Below are positions 26,051-34,420 of a stretch of DNA of 54,918 nucleotides, piece after piece (position 1 is the stretch's first letter; each line of letters begins with the position of its first letter). Position numbers and translations under genes: made by a program. Source of the stretch: an uncultured Geobacter sp. (GTDB lineage: Bacteria > Desulfobacterota > Desulfuromonadia > Geobacterales > DSM-12255). The stretch spans positions 1-54,918 of the forward strand of contig CALMOE010000039.1 of assembly GCA_937871715.1 (NCBI GenBank), in the 5' to 3' direction. The notes under the pieces were generated by a model. It was not told where the DNA came from, did no database searches, and worked only from the letters and a program-made list of their open reading frames with translations.

Positions 26051-28693
26051 ATGGATGTAATCACCACCCACATGAATGCCGACTTCGACTGCCTCGGGGG
26101 GATGGTTGCCGCTGCCAGGCTATACCCCGGGGCGCTACTGGTCTTCTCCGGATCCCAGGAGAAGAGCGTACGCGACCTTTTTCTCAAATTCCCTGAATAC
26201 GCCACATTTTTCACCCGCCTGAAGGATATCGACATGGAACAGGTATCACGCCTTGTCCTAGTCGACTGTCAGCACGCCGCACGCATCGGTCCCTTTGCCG
26301 CTCTCCTTGACCGCCCGCAAGTGGAGATACATATCTTCGACCATCATCCAGATGCGGAGGGGAGCATTATCCCCAGTGGCGGCGAGGTACGGACCAGCGG
26401 TTCATCCACCACCATCCTGGCAAGCATCCTCATGAAAGATGGTATCGGGCTCTCCGAGGCCGAGGCAACGCTGATGATGCTCGGCATATACGAGGACACG
26501 GGGCGACTAACATTCCCGGGGACAACTGTAGAGGACTTCACTGTTGCCTCCTGGCTCCTGCAGCAGGGCGCCCAGCTCAATACCGTTGCCGACTTCGTCT
26601 CGCAGGAGTTGACCAGCGAGCAGGTTTCCCTGCTCAACGACCTGCTCCACTCCCTCAGGAGAATCAGTTGCAACGGCATTGAAATCAACATCGCCCATGC
26701 CAGCCTTGAGCAGTATGTAAGCGACATCGCCGCACTTGCCCACATGATGCGCGACATGGAAAACATGGAGGTCCTCTTCCTGGTTGTCGGCATGGGGAGC
26801 AGGGTCTATCTGGTGGCGCGGAGCCGTTCCACCGAAGTCAATGTAGGCGAAATCCTGCGAGAGTTCGGCGGCGGCGGCCACGCAACTGCGGCATCGGCGA
26901 CCGTCAAGGAACTGACCCTCATCCAGGTTCTCGACCGCCTCGAAGAGATATTACTAAACAGCATCAGGACACGACACACTGTTGCCGCCATAATGTCCTC
27001 TCCGGTCAAATCCATGCCCGCCGCCACCCCCCTGACAGTGGCAAGGGACCTCCTTACCCGCTACAACGTCAATGCCATGCCGGTCCTGCAGGGGGAAGTG
27101 ATGATAGGCTTGATCTCCAGGCAGATAGTGGAAAAAGCCATATATCACGATCTGGGGAATCTACCGGTCAGCGAATACATGAACACCGAGTTTCTCCGCG
27201 CCACCCCCGACACCCCCATCCTCAAGCTGCGCGAGTACCTTGCCGGCCACAACCGCCGCTTCGTGCCTGTATTCAGCGAAGACCATCTGGTCGGCGTCGT
27301 CACCAGAACCGATCTTCTCAGATACATGCACTCAGGAGACAGGCTTACCGATCTGACAAGCGATGCCCCCCCACAGAGCCGTGAGATTGATGCCAGGATG
27401 AAGCGCTCACTCTCTCCACGCATCTACCGCCTGCTGCGCGATCTTGGCAGTGTGGCAGACGGACTAGGCTACCGCACATATGCAGTTGGAGGTTTCGTGC
27501 GTGACCTCCTCCTCGGCGAGGAGAACCTGGATATTGACATAACAGTGGAGGGGGATGGGATACGTTTCGCCGAAATCTTTGCATCCCTCCACGACTGCCG
27601 TTTCAAGAGCCACGAGAAATTCGGCACTGCTGTGATCCTTATGCCAGATGATCTCAAGGTCGATGTTGCCAGCACGCGCATGGAGTACTATGAAGCGCCA
27701 GGGGTATTACCAACCGTGGAGAGATCGTCGCTGAAGATGGATCTTTACCGACGCGATTTCACCATCAATACCCTGGCAATAAGCTTGAGAAACGATGAAT
27801 TCGGCAGACTGATCGACTTTTTCGGCGCACAGCGGGACCTCAAGGAGAAGAGCATCAGGGTGCTGCACAATCTCTCTTTTGTCGAAGATCCTACCCGTGT
27901 GTTCCGCGCCATCAGATTCGAGCAGCGGCTCGGCTTTCACATTGCCTCCCACACCGAAAACCTCATACGCAATGCGGTAAAGATGGAGTTCCTCGACCGA
28001 CTGGGTGGCAAGCGTCTTCTGGCGGAACTGGTCAACATCTTCAGGGAGAAGGAACCCCAGCAGGCAGTGGAGCGGATGACATCCCTCGGTCTGCTGCGCT
28101 ACATAAATCCCGCCTTGAAGTACACTCAGGATGTTCATGCACTGCTTGAGGAGAGCAGCCAAGTAATGACATGGTACGAGCTACTCTATCTACAGCGACC
28201 GTTCGAACGCTGGGCTGTATATCTCCTGGCTGTCTGCACGGATCTGGAAAACGAGGAGTTTAGAGACACCTGCGCCCGCCTGGCAATCAGCGCTCATTAC
28301 CGCCAGCTGCTCTGCCAGAGCCGTCAAATGGCCCTATCCATTCTGGAGGATCTGCGACAGAGGCATAAGAAGGGTAGAGTCATTAGTAAGAGCGAACTCT
28401 ACCGCTATTTACACGAAATGCCCGTGGAGACCCTGCTGCACATGATGGCCAGGAGCAGACAGGCGGAGATAAGGCGATACATTTCCGTTTACGTTACCCA
28501 GCTTTGCGACATGCGCACGGCAATTAACGGCAATGACCTGAAACGTCTCGGGGTTCCCCGAGGTCCGGCCTATCGCCAGATACTTGACAAAGTTCTTGAT
28601 GCACGCCTGGACGGGATAGTTTCAAGCCGTGAGGAGGAGCTCGCCATGGCGGCGGATCTGTTGACTAAGATTCCGCCTAATAAAGCAGTTTGA
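26051..28693 (+). CDS. tRNA nucleotidyltransferase with DHH, DHHA1 and CBS domains (A-adding type)
   Basis: The 880-residue protein is a multi-domain fusion. Residues 1-300 form a DHH phosphoesterase (DHH at 97-99) with a DHHA1 motif GGGGHATAAS. Two CBS domains follow (about 310-435). A class II tRNA nucleotidyltransferase then starts near 475, with the GG and DxD catalytic motifs in VGGFVRDLLLG and LDIDITVEGDG. Proteins of this build in Aquifex-like bacteria add the terminal A to tRNA, with a separate CC-adding enzyme elsewhere. Full CCA addition cannot be excluded. Both tRNA genes seen in this window already encode CCA, so it may act mainly in repair. Confidence 0.9.
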   Translation: MDVITTHMNADFDCLGGMVAAARLYPGALLVFSGSQEKSVRDLFLKFPEYATFFTRLKDIDMEQVSRLVLVDCQHAARIGPFAALLDRPQVEIHIFDHHPDAEGSIIPSGGEVRTSGSSTTILASILMKDGIGLSEAEATLMMLGIYEDTGRLTFPGTTVEDFTVASWLLQQGAQLNTVADFVSQELTSEQVSLLNDLLHSLRRISCNGIEINIAHASLEQYVSDIAALAHMMRDMENMEVLFLVVGMGSRVYLVARSRSTEVNVGEILREFGGGGHATAASATVKELTLIQVLDRLEEILLNSIRTRHTVAAIMSSPVKSMPAATPLTVARDLLTRYNVNAMPVLQGEVMIGLISRQIVEKAIYHDLGNLPVSEYMNTEFLRATPDTPILKLREYLAGHNRRFVPVFSEDHLVGVVTRTDLLRYMHSGDRLTDLTSDAPPQSREIDARMKRSLSPRIYRLLRDLGSVADGLGYRTYAVGGFVRDLLLGEENLDIDITVEGDGIRFAEIFASLHDCRFKSHEKFGTAVILMPDDLKVDVASTRMEYYEAPGVLPTVERSSLKMDLYRRDFTINTLAISLRNDEFGRLIDFFGAQRDLKEKSIRVLHNLSFVEDPTRVFRAIRFEQRLGFHIASHTENLIRNAVKMEFLDRLGGKRLLAELVNIFREKEPQQAVERMTSLGLLRYINPALKYTQDVHALLEESSQVMTWYELLYLQRPFERWAVYLLAVCTDLENEEFRDTCARLAISAHYRQLLCQSRQMALSILEDLRQRHKKGRVISKSELYRYLHEMPVETLLHMMARSRQAEIRRYISVYVTQLCDMRTAINGNDLKRLGVPRGPAYRQILDKVLDARLDGIVSSREEELAMAADLLTKIPPNKAV

Positions 28694-28761
28694 TGGTATA
28701 TGGCGGAGATCAATCAGACTGCACACTCTGCAATTAGTATTTACTAACTGTTTTTGCCTAA

Positions 28762-28783
28762 AACATGGCATAATAAGCATGTT
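28762..28783. repeat. Inverted repeat upstream of the glycine-rich secreted protein
   Basis: AACATG and CATGTT flank a 10-bp A/T-rich spacer, about 80 bp before the start at 28864 and just before a TTGACA. It could be an operator for an unknown regulator, but arms of six bases can arise by chance. Confidence 0.3.
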
Positions 28784-28863
28784 GCTCTTGACAACTAACA
28801 AAAGTAACATCTTTGGCTTCTATATTGCATAATAACAAGAAGAAAACAGATAGGGGGAAGCAG

Positions 28864-29256
28864 ATGCCAAGGTTTAGGAAAACAGTCATCGCCGTAACAA
28901 CTCTGCTACTGACAACCTCACTTTCCATGCCGCTGCATGCTGCGGAAAGCTCCTTAAAAGTCGTATTCGAAGACAGCTTGTACGGCGGCTTGGTAGGAAC
29001 CTTAGTCGGTGCAGCAACACTGGCATTCACCAAGCACCCTTCAGACCACCTGGAGAACATCGGTTACGGAGCTGCCGTAGGGGTGATCGCCGGCGCTGGT
29101 GTAGGCGTGGCCACAAACATAAACCGCGCCATGGTGGAGTATGAAAACGGCAAACTTAAGCTGGCCGTACCCAAGGTTATTCCAGATTTCCATGAAACTG
29201 CAAAGGGGCAGATCGTTCTGGCAGTGAAGGCTGATCTTCTCCACGGCACTTTTTAA
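28864..29256 (+). CDS. Secreted glycine-rich protein of unknown function
   Basis: The 130-residue product has a signal peptide with likely cleavage after LHA (about residue 23) and a glycine/alanine-rich central segment (GGLVGTLVGAATLAF, then YGAAVGVIAGAGVGVA) that resembles glycine-zipper membrane segments. A short beta-rich tail follows. The ATG at 28864 has a GGGGGAAG ribosome site; an earlier ATG at 28813 does not. It is monocistronic in a short A/T-rich region, ending in a terminator shared with bioA. No family is recognised. Confidence 0.7.
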   Translation: MPRFRKTVIAVTTLLLTTSLSMPLHAAESSLKVVFEDSLYGGLVGTLVGAATLAFTKHPSDHLENIGYGAAVGVIAGAGVGVATNINRAMVEYENGKLKLAVPKVIPDFHETAKGQIVLAVKADLLHGTF

Positions 29257-29288
29257 GCATCCAACTGATAAAATAGCTGAGAACTGAC

Positions 29289-29314
29289 TGAAAAGGGGGC
29301 CTAAGCCCCCTTTT
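29289..29314. terminator. Bidirectional intrinsic terminator
   Basis: AAAAGGGGGC pairs with GCCCCCTTTT around a four-base loop, giving A and T runs on both sides. It can end the plus-strand glycine-rich gene (29256) and the minus-strand bio operon (29318). Confidence 0.85.
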
Positions 29315-29317
29315 CCA

Positions 29318-30679
29318 TTACGCGGTTACGGCTACGATCGATTTTTCTATGCCATCCATAAGGAATCTCAGCTCATCCAAGGAGCTGGCCAGGGGCGGGA
29401 AGACAACGATAACGTTACCGAGGGGCCTGAGAAACAGCCCGTGCTTCCTAGCTTCCATGCAGACATTGACGCCGACCCGCTCCTCCCAGTGATAAGGCTC
29501 GCGGCTATCCTTGTCCCTGACCAGCTCTATCCCCGCCACCATGCCACAATGACGGACATCCCCGACATGGGGGAGTTGCAGCATTGCTTGAGCTCTTTCC
29601 CTCAAATACTCTATTTTAAGCGCAAGACTTTCTAAAAGGCTATCCGAGTCGAACAGATCCAGGCTTGCAATGGCCGCGGCACAGGCAATGGGATTACCGG
29701 TGAATGTATGCCCGTGAAAAAATGTCTTCAGCTCACGGTATTCGCCAAGAAAGGCAGCATAAACCTCCTCGGTGGTAACCGTGGCAGCCAGGGGGAGATA
29801 ACCGGCCGTAATACCCTTGGAGAGTGCCATGATATCCGGGGTTACACCTTCTTGCTGGCTGGCGAACATGGTGCCGGTTCGTCCGAAGCCTACTGCCACC
29901 TCGTCTGCGATGAGCAGCACCCCGTGTTGGTCGCATAGCTCCCGAACCCTGCGGAGGAACCCCTGCGGCTGCACGATCATGCCTCCTGCCCCCTGCAGAA
30001 GTGGCTCGATGACCACTGCAGCTGCTTCATGGGCATGCAACTGGAGTATCTCCTCCAGCTTTGCCAGACATTGGCGATCGCAGCGGTCACTGCAGCGCTC
30101 CGTTGAGAGCTCGCACCGGTAGCAGTAGGGGGATGGGGCCTGGATGGTAGGAAAGAGCAGGGGGCGGAACACCTCGTGGAAGAGGTCGATACCTCCGACG
30201 CTGACCGCACCGATGGTGTCACCGTGATAGGCGTTCCTGAAGGAGATGAATCTGTTCTTCTCCGGCTTCCCCTTGTGGATCCAGTACTGGAAAGCCATCT
30301 TGATGGCGATCTCCATCGCTGTTGAGCCGTTGTCCGAGTAGAACACCCGGGACAGCCCTTCAGGGGCGATGTCTATCAACCTCTTTGCCAGGATTGCCGG
30401 CTGTTCACTCGCAAGCCCCAAGAGGGTGGAGTGTTCCAGACGGTCAACCTGCACCTTAATCGCATCGTTAATCTCACGCCTGCAGTGGCCGTGGACGTTC
30501 GTCCAGATGGCGGCGACCCCGTCCAGGTAGCGCTTACCGTCACTATCTATGAGCCAAGCCCCCTCGCCTCTGGTTATTACTATCTGCTCCTCAGCCTCCC
30601 AGTCGCGCATCTGGGTGAATGGATGCCAGACGAAACGCCTGTCATAATCGCGCAGTATTTCCGTTGTAAAATCACTCAA
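29318..30679 (-). CDS. bioA: Adenosylmethionine--8-amino-7-oxononanoate aminotransferase
   Basis: The 453-residue class III PLP transaminase makes 7,8-diaminopelargonate. It has HPFTQM near the start, a conserved DNGSTAMEIAIKM segment, the cofactor region LIADEVAVGFGRTG, and the Schiff-base lysine in LSKGITAGYLP. A CYRCELSTERCSDRCDRQC insertion of several cysteines, about 190-210, is seen in other BioA proteins of this lineage as I recall. It overlaps bioD by eight bases and is the last gene of the bioB-bioD-bioA operon. Confidence 0.95.
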   Translation of the reverse strand: MSDFTTEILRDYDRRFVWHPFTQMRDWEAEEQIVITRGEGAWLIDSDGKRYLDGVAAIWTNVHGHCRREINDAIKVQVDRLEHSTLLGLASEQPAILAKRLIDIAPEGLSRVFYSDNGSTAMEIAIKMAFQYWIHKGKPEKNRFISFRNAYHGDTIGAVSVGGIDLFHEVFRPLLFPTIQAPSPYCYRCELSTERCSDRCDRQCLAKLEEILQLHAHEAAAVVIEPLLQGAGGMIVQPQGFLRRVRELCDQHGVLLIADEVAVGFGRTGTMFASQQEGVTPDIMALSKGITAGYLPLAATVTTEEVYAAFLGEYRELKTFFHGHTFTGNPIACAAAIASLDLFDSDSLLESLALKIEYLRERAQAMLQLPHVGDVRHCGMVAGIELVRDKDSREPYHWEERVGVNVCMEARKHGLFLRPLGNVIVVFPPLASSLDELRFLMDGIEKSIVAVTA

Positions 30680-31391
30680 AGCCGATCTCCCTAAAGAGAA
30701 TTCGTGTCGACGGCTGAACCGCCATCCAGGCCGCCAAACCTTGGGCCTCCCCTAGTTGAGTTCCTGCGGTGATGTGTGGCAACCTGCCTAAAAGCGGGAC
30801 TCCTGAGAGGGAGTCTATCAAGTGGGGAGCGGATGATTCTGCCAGACCCGGAGATTCGGGAAAACCGTTTACAACCACCCCGCGCACGTCCAGCCCCAGC
30901 TGCCTGGCGGTAAAGCAGGTGAGAATGGTATGATTTACCGTACCTAGGGACGGCCTGGCAATAACCAGGAGGGGTAGGTCGAGAAGCTTCACCAGGTCGG
31001 CGACAAGAAGTCCGCCGCTCAAAGGAACCATCAGGCCGCCCGCTCCTTCAACAATGATGAAATCATGACTCTCGGCAAGACGATGATAAGCAGCAAGAAT
31101 ACGTGAGAATTCGATTCTCACCCCGTCTTTCTCGGCGGCTACCGAAGGGGCAACCGGCTCGTGCAACAGATAGGGGGCTACTTCGTTACTGAGATCCACC
31201 CCTGCGCCTGCGGCCAGCAGCTGCGCATCCTCGGAAACCAATGCCCCGTCGACCAGTGGACAACCGCTGGTAACCGGCTTCATCACACCGACACGAACCC
31301 CCTTCTGGCGCAGCAGGATCGCCAGGGCCGTGGAGACAATGGTTTTCCCCACACCTGTGTCTGTTCCGGTAACAAAAATACCGTTAGCCAC
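30672..31391 (-). CDS. bioD: Dethiobiotin synthetase
   Basis: The 239-residue ATP-dependent enzyme closes the ureido ring of dethiobiotin. The P-loop GTDTGVGKT lies at 9-17, KPVTSG follows, and VEGAGGLMVPL marks the second active-site motif. A GTG start at 31391 with GGAGGGG just upstream is preferred; an in-frame ATG at 31439 lies well inside bioB. It overlaps bioB by eight bases and bioA by eight, so the three enzymes are tightly coupled. Confidence 0.94.
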   Translation of the reverse strand: MANGIFVTGTDTGVGKTIVSTALAILLRQKGVRVGVMKPVTSGCPLVDGALVSEDAQLLAAGAGVDLSNEVAPYLLHEPVAPSVAAEKDGVRIEFSRILAAYHRLAESHDFIIVEGAGGLMVPLSGGLLVADLVKLLDLPLLVIARPSLGTVNHTILTCFTARQLGLDVRGVVVNGFPESPGLAESSAPHLIDSLSGVPLLGRLPHITAGTQLGEAQGLAAWMAVQPSTRILFREIGFE

Positions 31392-32373
31392 AACACCCCT
31401 CCGTCTCCAACTCCAGATCGTGCAACATCTGCCAGTCATCGGCCGTATTGCGACCAGTCGTCGTCAGATAATTGCCGATCATCGTGCCGCTTGCACCGGC
31501 AAAGAACATCCACGACTGCAGATCACGCAGATTTTTCTCCCTCCCGCCGCAAACAGTGATCATCTTCGCAGGCAAGAGCAGACGGTAGACAGCTATGGTA
31601 ACAAGGCACTCCTGGGGCGTTATGAGATTTGATCCCTCCAGGCGTGTACCTTCTATGGGATTGAGGAAGTTGAGAGGAACTGAGTCCACTTCCAGCTCCC
31701 TGAGTGTGAGGGCCATCTCCACCCGCTGGGCAGCTGTTTCACCGAGTCCGAATATGCCGCCTGAGCAGACCTTCATCCCTGCACTCTTTGCTGCACGGAC
31801 TGTACGTACGTCCTCCTCATAGTCATGGGTGGTGCATATGCTGGGGAAAAAGCTTCGCGCCGTCTCCAGGTTGTGGTGATAGGTGACCGCACCGGCCTCC
31901 TTGAGGAGCATGGCTGTTTCCTCGTCAAGCAGCCCCAGGGAACAGGACGGATCAATACCAGTCTCCCGTCTTATCCTCCCGAGAGCCCGGCAGATACGGT
32001 CGAGCTCATCCCCCTTGCTGATAGTCGTACCGCTAGTTACGATGCCGTAGCATATGGAGCCGCTTTCCTCGGCGGCATGGGCTCCGGAAACAAGACTCTC
32101 CTCGTCAACCAGCGGATAGATCGGCACATCGCTCGAATGATGCGCCGACTGGGCGCAGAAGGCACAATTTTCCGGGCAGCGGCCAGATTTAGCATTAATT
32201 ATGGAACAGAGGGAGACGTGGTTGCCCACGAAATGCTCCTTTACTCTGCTTGCGGCAAGAAAAAGCGCAAACCTCTCATTCCCCTTCAGCTGCATCAACT
32301 CAAGAGCTTCGTTTTCAGACAACGCCTCTCCGTCGATTATCCGCTCGGCAAGATCCAAGGTTATCTGCCCCAT
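31384..32373 (-). CDS. bioB: Biotin synthase
   Basis: The 329-residue radical-SAM enzyme inserts sulfur into dethiobiotin. The [4Fe-4S] motif CxxxCxxC is Cys66, Cys70 and Cys73 (SGRCPENCAFC). The start at 32373 has a strong GGAGG site; the in-frame ATG at 32475 would place the first 34 codons across the BirA operator and is rejected. It is the first gene of the operon. No bioF, bioC or bioH is nearby, so pimeloyl synthesis is encoded elsewhere. Confidence 0.95.
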   Translation of the reverse strand: MGQITLDLAERIIDGEALSENEALELMQLKGNERFALFLAASRVKEHFVGNHVSLCSIINAKSGRCPENCAFCAQSAHHSSDVPIYPLVDEESLVSGAHAAEESGSICYGIVTSGTTISKGDELDRICRALGRIRRETGIDPSCSLGLLDEETAMLLKEAGAVTYHHNLETARSFFPSICTTHDYEEDVRTVRAAKSAGMKVCSGGIFGLGETAAQRVEMALTLRELEVDSVPLNFLNPIEGTRLEGSNLITPQECLVTIAVYRLLLPAKMITVCGGREKNLRDLQSWMFFAGASGTMIGNYLTTTGRNTADDWQMLHDLELETEGCCG

Positions 32374-32443
32374 GACTCCTCCAAATTGAAACTGATATAT
32401 TTTAGCGCTGCGGCACCTAAAGTAATGACATGACCCGGCCGCA

Positions 32444-32475
32444 TTGTCAACCATGCTTTTGCTTTTGGTTGACAT
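32444..32475. promoter_or_regulatory. BirA-type biotin operator upstream of bioB
   Basis: TTGTCAACC and GGTTGACAT form an inverted repeat separated by 14 bp, matching the known BirA operator form TTGTAAACC-N14/15-GGTTTACAA. It lies 71 bp before the bioB start. A minus-strand TTGACA within it may be the -35 (with CATTAC 17 bp on), so BirA binding would block transcription when biotinyl-AMP is plentiful. BirA is not in the window. Confidence 0.8.
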
Positions 32476-32545
32476 TCGTACCCATTGATTAAGCTAAGCA
32501 ATTTCCCGTATACGCCGCATAGCATTGACAGCGAGTGCAAACCTG

Positions 32546-32574
32546 TTGCACCACGCCTTTTTGCTATGTTATCT
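32546..32574 (+). promoter_or_regulatory. Candidate sigma70 promoter for tatC-ribF
   Basis: TTGCAC (32546-32551) and TTATCT (32569-32574) are spaced by 17 bp, about 30 bp before the tatC start. It faces away from the bioB promoter region. Confidence 0.5.
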
Positions 32575-32603
32575 ATATACGATTTCACTTATCAGGACCT
32601 GAC

Positions 32604-33461
32604 ATGACCCAAGAAAAAGTACTGCCATTCATCGAACATCTTGTCGAGCTGCGCAAGAGGCTGATCATAATTTTCATAGCCCTTGTAGTCGGCATGGGCA
32701 TCTCATGGAACTACAGCACAGATGTACTCTCTTTCATAGAAAAACCGCTCACCGGAAAGACCTATCTTACAGAGATAAAGAAAAACGTCTATGCAGAGGT
32801 CAAGGTACGCTTCCCTGCTCTCTACAACCACTACAAACTAGACAGGGAAATTACAGAAAATTCCAAGGAGCGCAGGTTGAACTACAGCGCGCCCCTGGAA
32901 CCATTCTTCGTGCAGTGCAAGATCTCCCTGATCGCCGGCTTCATCATCGTCCTACCCATCATCTTTTACCAGGTCTGGCTATTCATTGCCCCGGCAATGA
33001 CCTTCCGGGAAAAGAGGATGGTGGTACCGTTCGTAACTTCAGCAACAGTGACCTTCTGCCTTGGAGCACTATTTTTCCTGATCGTCATCTGGCCGGTAAT
33101 TATCAACTTCTCCCTCTCCTATGAAATGGAGGGGCTGCAGAGCTGGTTCAACCTGAGCGCCTACGTTAACTTCTGCTTGAGACTGATCCTGGTATTCGGC
33201 CTGATCTTCGAATTGCCGGTAATAGCCCTCCTCCTCGCCAGAATGGGACTGATAAACTACGGGTTACTCGCCAGGAACCGCAAATACGCCCTGCTGGCAA
33301 GTTCAATAGTCTCCGCGTTCCACGCCGACCTTATCACCATGTTCGTCATCATGATCCCGCTCTACCTGATGTACGAAATCAGTATCTGGGTAGCCCTAAT
33401 ATTCGGGAAAAAGAAAGTGGTTGCACTGACCGCAAATCTGCAGGATGGACAACCATCATGA
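32604..33461 (+). CDS. tatC: Sec-independent translocase subunit TatC
   Basis: The 285-residue protein has the N-terminal HLVELRKRL motif and six predicted membrane helices, as in TatC, the receptor for twin-arginine signal peptides. The first periplasmic loop is long, about 70-75 residues (roughly 35-110), against about 40 in E. coli. The start at 32604 has AGGACCT upstream; an earlier ATG at 32535 is rejected because the promoter lies within it. No tatA or tatB is adjacent. The stop overlaps the ribF start (ATGA). Confidence 0.93.
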   Translation: MTQEKVLPFIEHLVELRKRLIIIFIALVVGMGISWNYSTDVLSFIEKPLTGKTYLTEIKKNVYAEVKVRFPALYNHYKLDREITENSKERRLNYSAPLEPFFVQCKISLIAGFIIVLPIIFYQVWLFIAPAMTFREKRMVVPFVTSATVTFCLGALFFLIVIWPVIINFSLSYEMEGLQSWFNLSAYVNFCLRLILVFGLIFELPVIALLLARMGLINYGLLARNRKYALLASSIVSAFHADLITMFVIMIPLYLMYEISIWVALIFGKKKVVALTANLQDGQPS

Positions 33462-34420
33462 TTATTTACCGTTCTTTTGAAGAGATCAGCGCTCCTCTGC
33501 GCGCCCCTGTCGTTACCATCGGCAATTTCGACGGCGTTCATCTCGGCCACAGGGAAATCTTCCGCCGTGTCAAGCAGGCAGCCAGGGACATTGGCGGGGT
33601 TTCGGTTGTAATCACCTTCGACCCTCATCCGCTAAGAGTGGTAAGATCAACGCGTGAACTCCGCCTTATCAACACCCTTGAGGAAAAAATCACCCTGATA
33701 GAGGCTTCAGGGATAGATTATTTGATCATCATCCCCTTTGATACGGGGTTTGCCTCCATACCATCGAGGGAATTCATCGAAAAATACCTTGTGGGGATCG
33801 TCGGCGTGAAGAAGCTGATCATCGGTTATGATTATGCTTTCGGCCGTAACCGTGAAGGTAATTTCAGCATGCTGTGCAGCTTCGGAGAAAGATTGGACTT
33901 TTCAGTTGAGGAGCTTGCACCGATCAACTGTGGCGAGACGATCTACAGCAGCTCACTTATCCGCAGCATGATCTCGGAAGGCAGGGTTGCCGAAGTAGTA
34001 AAATTCCTCGGCCGTCACTATTCCCTGGGGGGGAGGGTGGTTCATGGAGCACACCGCGGCAAGGCTCTGGGATTCCCCACAGCCAACATAAGCACAGACA
34101 AGGAACTGATTCCCCTTGACGGAGTCTATGCCGTAAAGGTCAAGATCAACGACATTATCTACGACGGTGCATGCAACATAGGCAACAACCCTACCTTCGG
34201 CGCTGCGGAGATCTCCATAGAAGCATTCATTTTCGACTTCAACGGTGAACTTTACGACCAGGAGTTGCGCATCTACTTTATCCAGAGACTTCGGGGTGAG
34301 ATCAGGTTCTCATCAGCGGAGGAACTCAAAGAGGCCATAAGCAAAGATGTGGCAGAGTGCAGAAGGATCCTGGCAAAAACACCACTGGTGGTCTACAGTG
34401 AATATCTTGGGGGGATATGA
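33458..34420 (+). CDS. ribF: Bifunctional riboflavin kinase/FMN adenylyltransferase
   Basis: The 320-residue enzyme makes FMN and FAD. The N-terminal adenylyltransferase has TIGNFDGVHLGH, the HIGH-like nucleotide site. The C-terminal kinase starts near 190 with HGAHRGKALGFPTANI, the standard motif. Length is typical. The ATG overlaps the tatC stop and its own stop overlaps the next gene, so three genes are coupled. No FMN riboswitch is seen. Confidence 0.95.
   Translation: MIIYRSFEEISAPLRAPVVTIGNFDGVHLGHREIFRRVKQAARDIGGVSVVITFDPHPLRVVRSTRELRLINTLEEKITLIEASGIDYLIIIPFDTGFASIPSREFIEKYLVGIVGVKKLIIGYDYAFGRNREGNFSMLCSFGERLDFSVEELAPINCGETIYSSSLIRSMISEGRVAEVVKFLGRHYSLGGRVVHGAHRGKALGFPTANISTDKELIPLDGVYAVKVKINDIIYDGACNIGNNPTFGAAEISIEAFIFDFNGELYDQELRIYFIQRLRGEIRFSSAEELKEAISKDVAECRRILAKTPLVVYSEYLGGI

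Noticed and set aside
28741..28800. Sigma54 promoter before the glycine-rich protein gene
   Set aside because: TGGCAT and TTGC are present, but the GG to GC distance is wrong for a -24/-12 element.
32374..32475. 34-residue N-terminal extension of bioB
   Set aside because: It spans the BirA operator and lacks family sequence; the strong ribosome site is at the inner ATG.
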